From: Paracoccaceae bacterium
GTDB lineage: Bacteria > Pseudomonadota > Alphaproteobacteria > Rhodobacterales > Rhodobacteraceae
Reading direction: 5' to 3'
DNA: 64,000 nucleotides
Assembly: GCA_019090795.1 (NCBI GenBank)
Contig: JAHRVG010000025.1
Span: 1 to 64,000, forward strand
A program made the position numbers and the translations under genes. Positions 17,464-27,416 of the stretch are shown piece after piece. Numbering within the stretch: the first letter of the stretch is position 1; each line of letters starts with the position of its first letter. Under the pieces are notes generated by a model that worked only from the letters and a program-made list of their open reading frames with translations, was not told where the DNA came from and did not search any database.

Positions 17464-18792
17464 ATGTCACAAGACTGGCTTAGACAATCCGCCTGCGATC
17501 TGGGGCGGGGCATTGCTGCGGGTGAAATTGACCCCATCGCGCTGACGGAAACCTATCTGGATGCGGCAGAGGCCCACCCATTTTGCAGCCGAATTTATGC
17601 GCGCCTGACACGCGAGCGGGCGCTGGCAGAGGCAACAGCAGCGGCAGCGCGCGCAAAGGCGGGGGTGCGTGCCAGCCTTCTGGATGGGGTGCCGATTTCG
17701 TGGAAAGATCTGTTTGACACTGCGGGGGTTGGCACGGAAGCTGGGTCTGCCTTGCTAAAGGGCCGCGTGCCGGACACGGACGCGTCTGTGTTGCAGGCGG
17801 CGGCAAGTGCCGGTTTGGTTTGCCTTGGTAAAACCCACATGTCAGAACTCGCGTTTTCGGGGCTTGGCCTCAATCCGGTGACAGCAACCTCGCCCTGTGT
17901 GAATGATCACGCTGCGGTGGCTGGCGGTTCTTCTTCCGGGGCGGCTACCTCGGTTGCTTTTAATATTGCTGCGGCAGGGATTGGGTCGGATACGGGCGGA
18001 TCAGTGCGTATTCCAGCGGGTTGGAATGATCTGGTTGGCCTGAAAACCACCTCTGGCGTTTTATCCCTGCATGGGGTTGTACAGCTTTGCGCTGAATTTG
18101 ATACGGTTGGCCCGCTGTGTCGCACGGTCGAGGATGCCGCCCATTTGTTTGCTGCATTAAAGGGGGACAAGCCAGTTGATCTGCAAGGTTCGGATTTGAG
18201 CGGACGGCATTTTGTGGTTTGCAAATCTCTGGCATTGGATGATCTGGAAGACGCGCAGGCGCTGGCTTTTGAAAGCGCGTTAACGGCGATGCAAGCCGCA
18301 GGTGCCAAGATCAGTGAGTTCGAAACACCGATTATTGCCGAGACCCTGCAAATGGCCGGATGCCTTTATACATCAGAGGCTTACGCCCAATGGCATGAGG
18401 TGATAGAGGCCAACCCCGAATTGATGTTTTCCGAAATTCTGGAGCGATTTCGCGCGGGCCACGATTTCTCGGCTGTTGAATATATAGGAGCCTGGAAGCG
18501 TATGTTGCAGATACGACAGGAGTTTGCCGCATTGACTGCGGGATATGATGGCATTTTGATGCCGACCTCGCCTTTGATGCCGCCAAACCTTGCTAAACTG
18601 GAACAGGATGGGGCCTATTTTGTCCGCGCGAACTTGCTGGCCCTTCGTAACACCCGCATTGGAAATATGATGGGGTCGTGTGCCCTGACGCTGCCAACAG
18701 GAACACCGTCTTGTGGGTTGACGCTGATGGGGCAGCCCTTTGAAGACCGCAAGATATTGCGGTTGGGCGCGGCGATTGCGCCTATCTTGTAG
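17464..18792 (+). CDS. Amidase (amidase-signature family)
   Basis: A 442-residue amidase-signature hydrolase. The Ser-Ser-Lys catalytic machinery is visible: lysine in ISWKDLFDTAG (about residue 80), and the serines in GGSSSGAATS and GIGSDTGGSVRIPAGW (about 155-185). Members hydrolyse a wide range of amides, including the GatA glutaminase of the tRNA amidotransferase. The lack of gatB/gatC neighbours argues for a free-standing amidase of unknown substrate. The chosen ATG has GGGAGA 7 nt upstream. The frame is open far upstream, but that part is antisense to the hydroxylase gene. Confidence 0.9.
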   Translation: MSQDWLRQSACDLGRGIAAGEIDPIALTETYLDAAEAHPFCSRIYARLTRERALAEATAAAARAKAGVRASLLDGVPISWKDLFDTAGVGTEAGSALLKGRVPDTDASVLQAAASAGLVCLGKTHMSELAFSGLGLNPVTATSPCVNDHAAVAGGSSSGAATSVAFNIAAAGIGSDTGGSVRIPAGWNDLVGLKTTSGVLSLHGVVQLCAEFDTVGPLCRTVEDAAHLFAALKGDKPVDLQGSDLSGRHFVVCKSLALDDLEDAQALAFESALTAMQAAGAKISEFETPIIAETLQMAGCLYTSEAYAQWHEVIEANPELMFSEILERFRAGHDFSAVEYIGAWKRMLQIRQEFAALTAGYDGILMPTSPLMPPNLAKLEQDGAYFVRANLLALRNTRIGNMMGSCALTLPTGTPSCGLTLMGQPFEDRKILRLGAAIAPIL

Positions 18793-18859
18793 CACCGGAC
18801 CATTCAGGACAAATAAGCCACATTCCTGCGCCAGCTTGTTGAAAGGGTTTGGCGCAGCA

Positions 18860-18878
18860 CAGTTTAGCGGCTAAACTG
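18860..18878. promoter_or_regulatory. 19-bp perfect palindrome upstream of the aminotransferase-ftsK operon
   Basis: CAGTTTAGCGGCTAAACTG is a 9-bp inverted repeat around one central base, 38 bp before the ATG of the aminotransferase gene. A weak promoter (TTGAAA at 18839-18844 with a poor -10 near 18862) would overlap it. The length and symmetry fit the operator of a dimeric regulator; the regulator is unknown. Confidence 0.5.
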
Positions 18879-18916
18879 CTGATCAAACGGGGCAAAAGAT
18901 CCCAAATGAGGCAGAT

Positions 18917-20104
18917 ATGATTTTTCCTGAGCGGTTTTCGAACCTCCCAGAATACGCGTTCCCGCGTCTTCGTTCCTTGTTGGATCACCATCCGGCAGGT
19001 GGCAATGCTGTGCACATGACGATTGGCGAGCCTAAGCACGCCTTTCCCGCATTTGTGCCGGAAATTCTTGCGCAGCATGTTGGAGAGTTTGCCAAATACC
19101 CGCCAAATGCAGGCACGCCTGAACTTTTGCAGTCAATTGCCGACTGGATTAATCGGCGCTTTGGGGTGGCAGTAGATGCCGCCAGCCAAGTGGTGACGCT
19201 GAATGGCACGCGCGAAGGGTTGTTCAACGCTTGTATTGCGCTTTGCCCTGAAACCAAGAACGGCAAACAGCCCAACGTGCTGATCCCCAATCCGTTCTAT
19301 CAGGTGTATGCCGTTGCCGCCGCAGCTGTAGGGGCGAAATCAGTATTTGTTCCAGCCGAGGCCGCAACGGGGTTCTTGCCTGATTTTGCCAACCTGCCTG
19401 TTGATGTTTTGGATCAAACCACGATTGTCTACATCTGCTCACCTTCCAACCCGCAAGGGGCTGTGGCCAGTGCAGAATATTGGGGCGAGTTAATCAAACT
19501 GGCGGAAAAATACGATTTCCGTATTTTCGCGGATGAGTGCTATTCTGAGATTTACCGCGATGAAGCCCCAGCAGGTGCTTTGCAAATCGCCGCTGAACTG
19601 GGCGCAGATCCCGAGCGTGTGACGATTTTCCATTCACTTTCCAAGCGCTCCAATTTGCCGGGCCTGCGTTCCGGCTTTGCAGCAGGTGGCCCCAAAACGA
19701 TCGCCGCTTTGAAGCAATTGCGCGATTTTTCCGGTGCGCCGATGCCCCTACCGTTGCAAAGGGTGGCGACAGCTGTATGGGCGGATGAGGTGCATGTGGT
19801 TGAAAACCGCGCGCTCTATGTCGAGAAATACGAGGCTGCCGATCAGGTGTTTGAGGGTCTGAACGGCTATCAAAGTCCGGAGGCGGGGTTTTTCCTCTGG
19901 TTGCCGGTTGAAGATGGCGAGGCTGCGGCCTTGTCCCTGTGGCAGGAAACGGGCGTTCGGGTTTTGCCCGGCGCGTATCTGAGCCGCGATGTGGAGGGGC
20001 ACAATCCGGGTAAGGGTTATGTGCGCGTGGCCATGGTGGCCCCAAAAAAAGAAATGACAGACGGGTTGATCACAATCCGCAAGCATCTGTACCGAGGAGA
20101 TTAA
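18917..20104 (+). CDS. Class I/II aminotransferase, possibly succinyl-DAP aminotransferase
   Basis: A 395-residue fold-type I PLP enzyme. The PLP lysine is K243 in FHSLSKRSNLPGLRSGF; other family blocks are NPFYQVY, ICSPSNPQG and FADECYSEIY. Overall it resembles DapC-type N-succinyldiaminopimelate aminotransferases, which would fit the presence of dapE, asd and lysA elsewhere in the window. Class I aminotransferases are easily misassigned, so this is only a suggestion. It is separated from ftsK by 3 nt and clearly shares its transcript. A long palindrome sits upstream. Confidence 0.85.
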   Translation: MIFPERFSNLPEYAFPRLRSLLDHHPAGGNAVHMTIGEPKHAFPAFVPEILAQHVGEFAKYPPNAGTPELLQSIADWINRRFGVAVDAASQVVTLNGTREGLFNACIALCPETKNGKQPNVLIPNPFYQVYAVAAAAVGAKSVFVPAEAATGFLPDFANLPVDVLDQTTIVYICSPSNPQGAVASAEYWGELIKLAEKYDFRIFADECYSEIYRDEAPAGALQIAAELGADPERVTIFHSLSKRSNLPGLRSGFAAGGPKTIAALKQLRDFSGAPMPLPLQRVATAVWADEVHVVENRALYVEKYEAADQVFEGLNGYQSPEAGFFLWLPVEDGEAAALSLWQETGVRVLPGAYLSRDVEGHNPGKGYVRVAMVAPKKEMTDGLITIRKHLYRGD

Positions 20105-20107
20105 TTT

Positions 20108-22879
20108 ATGGCGTATCAAACCAGAAGCCGCGATCCCCTGTTGGACAGCAAAATGCAGGAAGCAATCCAGAAGCGGGGGACCGAGCTGATTGGCTTTGCT
20201 CTGGTGGCTGTTGCTTTGATGTTTGGTGCAATGCTGTGGAGCTATTCCCCCGAAGACCCAAGTTGGTTGAGCGCAACATCTGATCCTGCGCAAAACCTGT
20301 TGGGCGGCTTTGGAGCAGCTATTGCCAGTCGCCTGACCCTGACAATCGGATTGGCTGCATGGTGCTTGCCAGCGCTGTTTGGTGTTTGGGGTCTGCGCTA
20401 TGTGCTGCATATCGGTGATCAGCGCATGTTTGGTCGTGCCATTGCGTTTCCGGCCTTTGTTGCCGTTAGTGCAATTTTTCTGACCTGTCACGTACCGTCG
20501 GCGGGCTGGCAACACGAAGGCCTTGGCCTAGGTGGCCTGACCGGAGATGCCATCTTGGGAATTTTGCTAGATCTTATTCCGTTGCCTACAGGTTTGAGCC
20601 TGATGGTGGTCACTTTGATTTTTGCCCTGTTGTTTGCAGCCTCCGGTTTGTTCGCGTTGGGGTTTGTTCCTTCTGAGCTTTCCGTAATTGCCCGTCAGGC
20701 AGCCATTGCCATTGTCCTGACTTATGCAAGTATCGTTGCCATGCTGGGATTTGCAGCACGCAAAGGTGCAAACGGGGCCGTTGCGGCGAAATCTCGCTAT
20801 GACGAGCACAAACAAATGCGTGACGAGCAGGTCGTGGAAGAACAGGCACAGGTTCTCGAAGAGGAGCCGCAAGCTGTTGAAGAGCGCAAGCCGAAGAAAC
20901 CCCTGTTTTCTATGCCCAAACTGCGTCGCATCGCAGAGCCAGTGGAGGAGCTGCCAGAAGAGCATTTGGACCTGATGGCAGATCCGGATGAACCTGCATT
21001 GCCGCCGCAGGAAGAGCGGGTTCGCGCCCGCATTAATGATGCAATCAAGAACAAGGTTATCCGCACCAGAACTTTGCGGATAAATCAACGTGACGAAGAA
21101 CCTGTCGTGACCGACAACCTATTTCGCAATACGCCAGATATTGACGAAAGTTCAGCCCCCCGCCTTGGTGGCGCTCAGCGCGAGTTTATCCACGAGGAGG
21201 AGGAAGAGGTAGAGGAGGCCCTGCCAAGCTTTTCCAGTATTCGCAGCGAATCAACGCCGCCGCCAGCCGCCAAGACGGTGGTAAAACAAAGGGTGCAAAC
21301 ACAGCTCAAGCAGAGTGAAAAAGCCAAGGCCGAAGCGCAACCAAGTCTGTTTGTTGAGCAAGAAGAGATCGAATACGAAACCCCGCCGCTAAACTTGCTG
21401 GCAAGCCCTGACACAATCGTGCGCCATCACCTGAGTGACGATGCCTTGGGCGAAAATGCGCGGATGCTGGAGAGCGTTCTGGATGACTACGGCGTTAAAG
21501 GAGAAATCGTTTCCGTACGTCCTGGCCCAGTTGTAACAATGTACGAGCTGGAGCCGGCCCCAGGATTGAAAGCCAGCCGGGTTATTGGCCTCGCGGATGA
21601 TATCGCGCGTTCTATGTCGGCGTTGTCGGCTCGTGTTTCAACTGTTCCCGGCCGTTCGGTAATCGGTATTGAATTGCCCAATGAGAAACGCGAAACAGTA
21701 TTGTTGCGCGAAATTCTGGCTTCGGCTGATTACGGCGACGGGCGGCAGAACCTGCCGCTGGCCTTGGGCAAAGATATTGGCGGCCAGTCGGTTGTCGCAG
21801 ATCTTGGCAAAATGCCTCACCTGTTGATTGCGGGAACTACGGGGTCGGGTAAATCGGTGGCGATCAACACCATGATCCTATCCCTGTTGTATAAACTTAG
21901 CCCCGCAGAATGCCGGATGATCATGATTGATCCCAAAATGCTGGAACTCAGTGTTTATGATGGTATCCCCCATTTGTTGTCACCGGTTGTGACCGACCCC
22001 AAAAAGGCGGTTGTGGCGCTTAAGTGGGCGGTTGGCGAAATGGAAGACCGCTATCGCAAAATGTCCAAAATGGGTGTACGCAATATCGGTGGTTATAATG
22101 CGCGTGTCGAGGCCGCACTGGCCAAGGGTCAGGATTTTGAGCGCACAGTGCAAACCGGATTTGACGATGACACCGGCGAGCCAGTATTTGAGACAGAGAC
22201 CTTCAAGCCCGAAAAGATGCCCTATATCGTGGTGATTGTGGACGAGATGGCCGACCTGATGATGGTGGCTGGTAAAGAGATCGAGGCCTGCATCCAGCGG
22301 CTTGCACAGATGGCACGGGCATCGGGTATCCATATGGTTATGGCGACACAACGCCCGTCGGTTGATGTGATCACCGGCACAATCAAGGCCAACTTTCCCA
22401 CACGGATTTCGTTTCAGGTAACGTCGAAAATCGACAGCCGCACTATTCTGGGTGAAATGGGCGCCGAGCAACTGCTGGGTATGGGCGATATGCTGTATAT
22501 GGCGGGGGGTGGTAAAATCACCCGTGTTCACGCGCCATTTGCCAGCGACGAAGAAGTCGAGGAAGTGGTTAACGCACTCAAAGCGTATGGCCCGCCAACC
22601 TATGTTTCCTGTGTTGCGGATGGTCCGTCAGATGAGAAAGGCAGCGACATTGATCTGGTTTTGGGTCTTGGCGGCAATACAACTGGTGAAGATGCGCTCT
22701 ATGATCAGGCGGTAGCTATTGTGGTGCGGGATCGCAAATGCTCCACCTCCTACATCCAGCGCAAACTGTCGATTGGCTATAACAAAGCGGCCAAGCTGGT
22801 TGAAAAGATGGAAGACGAAGAAGTGGTCTCTCAGGCCAATCACGTTGGCAAACGCGAGATTTTGGTGCCCGAACAGTAG
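20108..22879 (+). CDS. ftsK: DNA translocase FtsK
   Basis: A 923-residue septal DNA pump that clears and aligns chromosome termini for XerCD recombination during division. The N-terminal membrane part has four to five hydrophobic segments within residues 19-212. A charged, low-complexity linker spans about 225-420. The motor follows, with Walker A GTTGSGKS at 576-583, Walker [13 protein letters not shown] near 712, and [15 protein letters not shown]. The C-terminal winged-helix gamma domain (about 860-923), which reads KOPS orienting sequences, is intact. It is in an operon with the upstream aminotransferase; lolA follows after 85 bp. Confidence 0.97.
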   Translation: MAYQTRSRDPLLDSKMQEAIQKRGTELIGFALVAVALMFGAMLWSYSPEDPSWLSATSDPAQNLLGGFGAAIASRLTLTIGLAAWCLPALFGVWGLRYVLHIGDQRMFGRAIAFPAFVAVSAIFLTCHVPSAGWQHEGLGLGGLTGDAILGILLDLIPLPTGLSLMVVTLIFALLFAASGLFALGFVPSELSVIARQAAIAIVLTYASIVAMLGFAARKGANGAVAAKSRYDEHKQMRDEQVVEEQAQVLEEEPQAVEERKPKKPLFSMPKLRRIAEPVEELPEEHLDLMADPDEPALPPQEERVRARINDAIKNKVIRTRTLRINQRDEEPVVTDNLFRNTPDIDESSAPRLGGAQREFIHEEEEEVEEALPSFSSIRSESTPPPAAKTVVKQRVQTQLKQSEKAKAEAQPSLFVEQEEIEYETPPLNLLASPDTIVRHHLSDDALGENARMLESVLDDYGVKGEIVSVRPGPVVTMYELEPAPGLKASRVIGLADDIARSMSALSARVSTVPGRSVIGIELPNEKRETVLLREILASADYGDGRQNLPLALGKDIGGQSVVADLGKMPHLLIAGTTGSGKSVAINTMILSLLYKLSPAECRMIMIDPKMLELSVYDGIPHLLSPVVTDPKKAVVALKWAVGEMEDRYRKMSKMGVRNIGGYNARVEAALAKGQDFERTVQTGFDDDTGEPVFETETFKPEKMPYIVVIVDEMADLMMVAGKEIEACIQRLAQMARASGIHMVMATQRPSVDVITGTIKANFPTRISFQVTSKIDSRTILGEMGAEQLLGMGDMLYMAGGGKITRVHAPFASDEEVEEVVNALKAYGPPTYVSCVADGPSDEKGSDIDLVLGLGGNTTGEDALYDQAVAIVVRDRKCSTSYIQRKLSIGYNKAAKLVEKMEDEEVVSQANHVGKREILVPEQ

Positions 22880-22964
22880 CGGGTTTCCGCCGTCATATGA
22901 AAAATCACCACAGTGTTACAGCTGTGGGGGTTTGCAAGAGGTGCTGAACACCTATGTTACCCTT

Positions 22965-23576
22965 ATGAAGAAACGAACATTCCTCGCGGGCCTTGCTGCC
23001 CTCAGCTTTGCCCCTGCTGTGCAGGCGCAAACCATGCAGTTGTCGCTGTCTGAAATTTCCAGCTATCTCAATAGCCTGATAAATGCCCAAGGCGCATTTA
23101 CCCAGATCAATACGGATGGCTCATTGAGCAAGGGCACGTTTTACCTCAAACGCCCTGGGCGGATGCGGTTTGAATATGGAGGGCGCGACGCTGCACTGGT
23201 TGTGGCGGGGCAAGGTAATCTTGCGGTCTTTGATAAAAAGTCGAATGCTGGCCCGCAACAGTATCCGTTGCGTCGCACGCCGCTGCATATTATTTTAAAA
23301 AAGGATGTGAATCTTGGGCAGTCCGGCATGGTAACAGCACACAGCTTTGACGGCACCACGACCAGCATTACCGCTCAGGATCCGGAGCATCCAAACCACG
23401 GAAACGTAAAACTGGTGTTCTCTGACAGTCCTACCGAATTGCGCCAATGGGTTGTGACGGATCAGTCGGGCAATAAAACCACGGTAGTTCTAGGAAAGCT
23501 GGACAAGACATCTCGTGTCCCGTCACAGCTGTTCGATATTGCATCACTGGTGAAAAACAACGGTGAGACGCGTTAA
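22965..23576 (+). CDS. lolA: Outer-membrane lipoprotein carrier protein LolA
   Basis: A 203-residue periplasmic chaperone that carries lipoproteins from the LolCDE complex to the outer membrane. A clear signal peptide (MKKRTFLAGL... to AQA, about 21 residues) is followed by the LolA pattern, with QGAFTQINTDGSLSKGTFYLKRPGRMRFEY in two adjoining family blocks. The ATG at 22965 is chosen because the signal peptide starts there; a GTG at 22941 is possible. A 6-bp hairpin (CCACAG/CTGTGG, 22908-22927) without a T-run lies between ftsK and this gene. The ftsK-lolA order is common in alphaproteobacteria. Confidence 0.92.
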   Translation: MKKRTFLAGLAALSFAPAVQAQTMQLSLSEISSYLNSLINAQGAFTQINTDGSLSKGTFYLKRPGRMRFEYGGRDAALVVAGQGNLAVFDKKSNAGPQQYPLRRTPLHIILKKDVNLGQSGMVTAHSFDGTTTSITAQDPEHPNHGNVKLVFSDSPTELRQWVVTDQSGNKTTVVLGKLDKTSRVPSQLFDIASLVKNNGETR

Positions 23577-23583
23577 AGCGTTC

Positions 23584-24165
23584 CTACCACCGGCTACAAG
23601 ATGCCAGTTGTTCTTTGTACATATTGGCCCGTGTTTGAACTTTGCTGGCTATATTTGTCAGCCAGGTTTTGGAACGATAGCTGCCCCGTTTAAAACCGGT
23701 GTGGCCTTGGTGGTAAGCGAGGTATTGCTTATAGGCATCGTTTTTGGAAATCCCTAAACGCTTGTTGGATTCATTCATATACCAGCCCATGAAATTCACG
23801 GCATCACGGAATTTGTGACGTTTGGCCGAACGGTTTCCGGTGGCATTGCGATACCAGTCCCATGTGCCATCAATTGCTTGGGCATAGCCATAGGCGGATG
23901 AGTGGCGGCCCATCGGGATCACGCCCAGCATATATTTCAGCGGCGTGCGGGCCTTGGAGACAAACTTGCTCTCTTGGTGGATGGTTGCGAGGATTACGTA
24001 ATCCGGCACGCCCCATTTGCGCTCCACTTTGCGCAGGTCTTTGAACCAGCTGGAACGGGCCGATTTCATCGCGCACGCGTTATCGATATTGGATGGCGGG
24101 GACTGTCTGCCGCCAGAACAGGCGGTCAGGAACAAGACCAAGATAAGAATTGTACTGCGTTTCAT
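23584..24165 (-). CDS. Lysozyme-like transglycosylase SLT-domain lipoprotein
   Basis: A 193-residue lipoprotein. The signal MKRSTILILVLFLTAC has a lipobox with cysteine 16. The mature part has an SLT-like lysozyme fold: putative catalytic glutamate 65 in IHQESKF, the SSAYGYAQAIDGTWDWY block, and YLAYHQGHTGF near 160. Such enzymes cleave peptidoglycan with 1,6-anhydro product formation. Start 24165 is preferred over the upstream frame opening at 24228 because it begins the signal peptide. It is convergent with lolA with only 7 bp between their stops. Confidence 0.85.
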   Translation of the reverse strand: MKRSTILILVLFLTACSGGRQSPPSNIDNACAMKSARSSWFKDLRKVERKWGVPDYVILATIHQESKFVSKARTPLKYMLGVIPMGRHSSAYGYAQAIDGTWDWYRNATGNRSAKRHKFRDAVNFMGWYMNESNKRLGISKNDAYKQYLAYHQGHTGFKRGSYRSKTWLTNIASKVQTRANMYKEQLASCSRW

Positions 24166-24246
24166 GCTGCCTCTGCTCCAGTCTGACGCTGGTTTTGAGG
24201 CAATACTAGCGTATTTCGACCCAAACACAAAGGGCTTAGGGGGGTC

Positions 24247-25128
24247 CTAAACCAAAAAACCAAGAATAAGCGGCAGTGTGATCACAGAGAGCAAAGTCGA
24301 GACAACAACCAGACCGGCTACCTGTTCCGAATCCGCCCCGTATTTTTCGGCCAGCAAATAAGACGTCACCGCAACTGGCGTCGAAACCTGAACAATCAGA
24401 ACGGCCATCGGGATCGGTTGTAGTTCAAAATACGACCCTGCCACCCAAGCGGATCCGGCGCAAATGCCAGCCTTGAGCAGCGACAGAAAAACAGAGCGCC
24501 CGATGCGCCCCGCAGTAAGCCGCGCCAGCGCAACGCCGAGCGTGATCAGCATCAGTGGAATAGCCATTTGTCCGATCAATTCCAGCGTATTCGTTGCCCA
24601 GATTGGTGTCTGCCAACCCTGATACATGAACACCGCCCCCAACAGGGTCGCCCCAAGAATGGGCTCTTTGATTACCCTAAGCAAAGAACCGCCACCGGCT
24701 ACCAGCCAAATGCCAAAGGTGAAGGAATAGACAGCCATAATTGCGAAAACTACAACGGCATATCCAAAGCCGGTTTCCCCAAATGCGAACAAGGCGAGAG
24801 GCAGGCCAAGGTTACCGGTGTTTCCAAAAATCAACGGGGCGAGGAAAGTTTGTATATCCATGCGCCCCAGTTTTAGGAGAATATAAAATATCACAGTAAC
24901 AAGGGCATAGGCGGCACAACTGGCCCAGAAGGTGGCCAGTAACGCACCACGGTCAATTTCTGTTTTCATCAGGGCAGTGAATATCAGGCACGGCACGGAT
25001 ATTGTCATTGTGAGCCGTGTCACAAATTGCATCCGATATTCGAATCCAAAACGTACCCAAGCAAAGCCGATCAGGGCCAAAAGGAACACAGGAGTGACGA
25101 TCTGTAAAACTGTAACGAATATGTCCAC
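24247..25128 (-). CDS. AEC family (auxin efflux carrier-like) transporter
   Basis: A roughly 293-residue membrane protein with about ten hydrophobic helices, typical of the AEC family (bacterial malate/malonate carriers and related uncharacterised permeases). Visible features are the initial ITPVFLLALIGFAWVR-like helix and the repeated inverted five-helix layout. The substrate is unknown. A GTG at 25126-25128 has AGGGA 8 nt upstream and is preferred; an ATG at 25155 would add 9 residues. It is divergent from hspQ. Confidence 0.85.
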   Translation of the reverse strand: MDIFVTVLQIVTPVFLLALIGFAWVRFGFEYRMQFVTRLTMTISVPCLIFTALMKTEIDRGALLATFWASCAAYALVTVIFYILLKLGRMDIQTFLAPLIFGNTGNLGLPLALFAFGETGFGYAVVVFAIMAVYSFTFGIWLVAGGGSLLRVIKEPILGATLLGAVFMYQGWQTPIWATNTLELIGQMAIPLMLITLGVALARLTAGRIGRSVFLSLLKAGICAGSAWVAGSYFELQPIPMAVLIVQVSTPVAVTSYLLAEKYGADSEQVAGLVVVSTLLSVITLPLILGFLV

Positions 25129-25232
25129 GCACTGTTTCCCTAAAATTTCTTGCAATAAGTCGTCTAATTATGGACATGTTGTCAATGAAATCATACTGTA
25201 CTAGCCGGGCTGTTTGGGGATTCGCCATAGAG

Positions 25233-25559
25233 ATGTTGACTGCTGAAGCAAAATTTACAATCGGACAAGTTGTTCGCCACAGGAAACATCCGTTTCGCGG
25301 GGTGATTTTCGACGTTGATCCAACGTTTTCCAATACTGAAGAATGGTGGGATTCGATCCCAGAGGATGTGCGCCCGGACAAGGAACAGCCATACTATCAT
25401 TTGCTGGCTGAAAATGACTCCTCCTATTATGTGGCCTATGTCTCGGAACAAAATCTGGAACGGGATACAACGGGCGAACCGGTGGAACACCCAGAGGTAA
25501 TTGCAATGTTTGGCGACCTGAACGAAGGACGTTACCGGCTTGATTTGCAGATGAATTAA
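25233..25559 (+). CDS. hspQ: Heat-shock protein HspQ
   Basis: A 108-residue HspQ (YccV) protein that binds hemimethylated DNA in vitro and acts as a specificity enhancer for the Lon protease. The family pattern is clear: KFTIGQVVRHRKHPFRGVIFDVDP at the start (two joined blocks), EEWWDSIP, PYYHLLAEND and YVAYVSEQNL. The ATG at 25233 is chosen because conserved sequence starts within a few residues; the frame is open upstream. The stop codon shares a TTAA with that of the convergent gamma-glutamyltransferase gene. Confidence 0.92.
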   Translation: MLTAEAKFTIGQVVRHRKHPFRGVIFDVDPTFSNTEEWWDSIPEDVRPDKEQPYYHLLAENDSSYYVAYVSEQNLERDTTGEPVEHPEVIAMFGDLNEGRYRLDLQMN

Positions 25560-27136
25560 TACCCCAGCGCGCATCCGTCTTTGCGCGGGTCCGAGGCTCC
25601 TTGCAATACTCCATTCTCATAGTCGATCAAAATTGCCTGCGCGCCGCCAATTGCCGTTTCTGGAATTGCAACTTTATGCCCCATATCTGCCAATTCGGTA
25701 CGAACGGTGTCTGAATAGCCCCGCTCTACAGTCATTATCCCGTCATCGGAAAAACTGCGCGCCGCATCAATCGCTGCTTGCGGATCCATGCCATAATCCA
25801 CCAGATTTGTCACAAATCGGGTGTGACCATTGGGTTGATAAGCCCCCCCCATCACGCCGAAAGGCATAATCACCCGACCATTCTGACGCAACATTGCCGG
25901 AATAATTGTGTGCATCGGGCGTTTACCCCCTATCGCCTCATTCGGGTGGCCTTCTTGCAGCGAGAACCCGGCACCCCGATTTTGAAAGTTGATACCGAAT
26001 TTGCTAGAGGCAAGGCCTGAACCAAAGCTGTGAAATACGGAATAGATCAGCGAAACGGCCATCAAATCCTTGTCCACAACAGTCAGGTAAACTGTATCTT
26101 TATGTACGGATTCCGATACCCGAGAGGGGTTTGCCATTGCTTGCTTGGGGTCAATCAATCCTGCCAGCGCTTGGGCTGTATCAGGTGCCAGCATGTGATC
26201 CAGACGCTCCGTAAACCCGGCATCCGCGATAATCCGATTGCGGGCATCATAGGCCAGCTTTGCGGCTTCTGCTTCCAGATGGGCGCGCATGGCCCCCATT
26301 GGATCCAGTGACGCGAGGTCGAAATGGCTGAGGATGTTGTTCATCAAAATGGCGGTTGCCCCTTGCCCGTTGGGTGGGTGCTCCAGCAATTCCATGCCTT
26401 TGTATTCACCGGAAATCGGTGTGGTGTATTCACAGGCGGTTGCCTCAAAATCTTCTAGTGTATGCACGCCACCGAGGGCGTTTAGCGAGGTGACCATATC
26501 CTCGGCCACTTCTCCACTGTAAAACCCGTCGCGACCTTCAAGCGCGACTTTTTCCAAAACTTCAGCTTGTTTGGGAGCCCGGAAAACCTGCCCCGCAGTA
26601 GGTGCCTTGCCGTTCATCAAATAGAAATCGCGCGCCGCCCCTCGCAAACTGGGTTCGGCCCTGTTCCAGTCAAAACAGGTCCGTGGCCCCAATGGCACCC
26701 CGGCGCGGGCATAATGAATTGCCGGGGCCAGAGACGTTGCCAGCCCTGATTTGCCGTAGTCTTTGGACAGCCTGCAAAAGGCATCAATTGCGCCGGGAAC
26801 TGTCACCGCGTCGGCTGTTCCAAGGGGCATAACATCATGTCCCGCGGCTCGTATATCGGCCGCTTGCAGTGCCGCTGGTGCGCGGCCGGATCCATTGAGG
26901 GCAATCACCTCGTCACTGCCCGCCGGTTTTAGCAAAACAAAACAATCGCCGCCGATGCCAGTCATGGGAGGTTCGCATATCCCTAGCAAAACCGCGGCCC
27001 CAATAGCTGCATCCACGGCGTTTGCGCCGCTTTCCAGCAACTGAATAGCCACCTTGGACGCCAAGGGTGTGGATGTGGCGCACATGCCGTTGCTGGCAAA
27101 AACGGCTGATCTGCCGGGAAGATGGAAGTCACGCAT
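25556..27136 (-). CDS. Gamma-glutamyltransferase family protein
   Basis: A 526-residue Ntn-hydrolase of the gamma-glutamyltranspeptidase family. Members self-cleave before a threonine to give two subunits and act on glutathione or other gamma-glutamyl or acyl-amide compounds. The likely cleavage threonine lies in VHKDTVYLTVVD (about residue 373). Family blocks GVGGDCF-like GIGGDCFVLL and GKRPMHTIIPAM are visible. No signal peptide is evident, unlike the secreted glutathione-degrading enzyme. The ATG at 27136 is chosen since the family N-terminus (FASNGMCATSTPLAS) follows soon after. A strong hairpin lies about 80 bp upstream. Confidence 0.87.
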   Translation of the reverse strand: MRDFHLPGRSAVFASNGMCATSTPLASKVAIQLLESGANAVDAAIGAAVLLGICEPPMTGIGGDCFVLLKPAGSDEVIALNGSGRAPAALQAADIRAAGHDVMPLGTADAVTVPGAIDAFCRLSKDYGKSGLATSLAPAIHYARAGVPLGPRTCFDWNRAEPSLRGAARDFYLMNGKAPTAGQVFRAPKQAEVLEKVALEGRDGFYSGEVAEDMVTSLNALGGVHTLEDFEATACEYTTPISGEYKGMELLEHPPNGQGATAILMNNILSHFDLASLDPMGAMRAHLEAEAAKLAYDARNRIIADAGFTERLDHMLAPDTAQALAGLIDPKQAMANPSRVSESVHKDTVYLTVVDKDLMAVSLIYSVFHSFGSGLASSKFGINFQNRGAGFSLQEGHPNEAIGGKRPMHTIIPAMLRQNGRVIMPFGVMGGAYQPNGHTRFVTNLVDYGMDPQAAIDAARSFSDDGIMTVERGYSDTVRTELADMGHKVAIPETAIGGAQAILIDYENGVLQGASDPRKDGCALGY

Positions 27137-27215
27137 GAATTGCCTCGCTTGCTGGGTTTTAGCGTCAAGAGACACCAACACCACAAGGCGGTCAATTACA
27201 TTTTCTGTAAAAGGT

Positions 27216-27264
27216 CCCCAACGCTGTGCCAAATGTGGGGGCAACTATCAGCACAGCATTGGGG
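27216..27264. repeat. Long imperfect hairpin upstream of the gamma-glutamyltransferase gene
   Basis: Arms 27216-27229 and 27251-27264 pair over 14 positions (CCCCAACGCTGTGC with GCACAGCATTGGGG) with a single C-A mismatch, around a 21-nt loop. Read on the minus strand the stem is followed by ACCTTTTAC, a poor terminator tail, about 80 nt before the gene start. It may be a 5' leader structure, an attenuator or an operator. No ORF explains it. Confidence 0.55.
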
Positions 27265-27416
27265 CAAGCCTCTATTCAGCTACAAGAGCAGTAATGACTT
27301 GTGAAATGGGCAAATAGAGGGTGTGAATAAGGCGATGTTTTGCCGTTGACCGGAATTTCAATTCAATTATTGGCAAGAAGAAAGATGCCCAGCAGATTGT
27401 CTTGCTGTTTCGTAGG

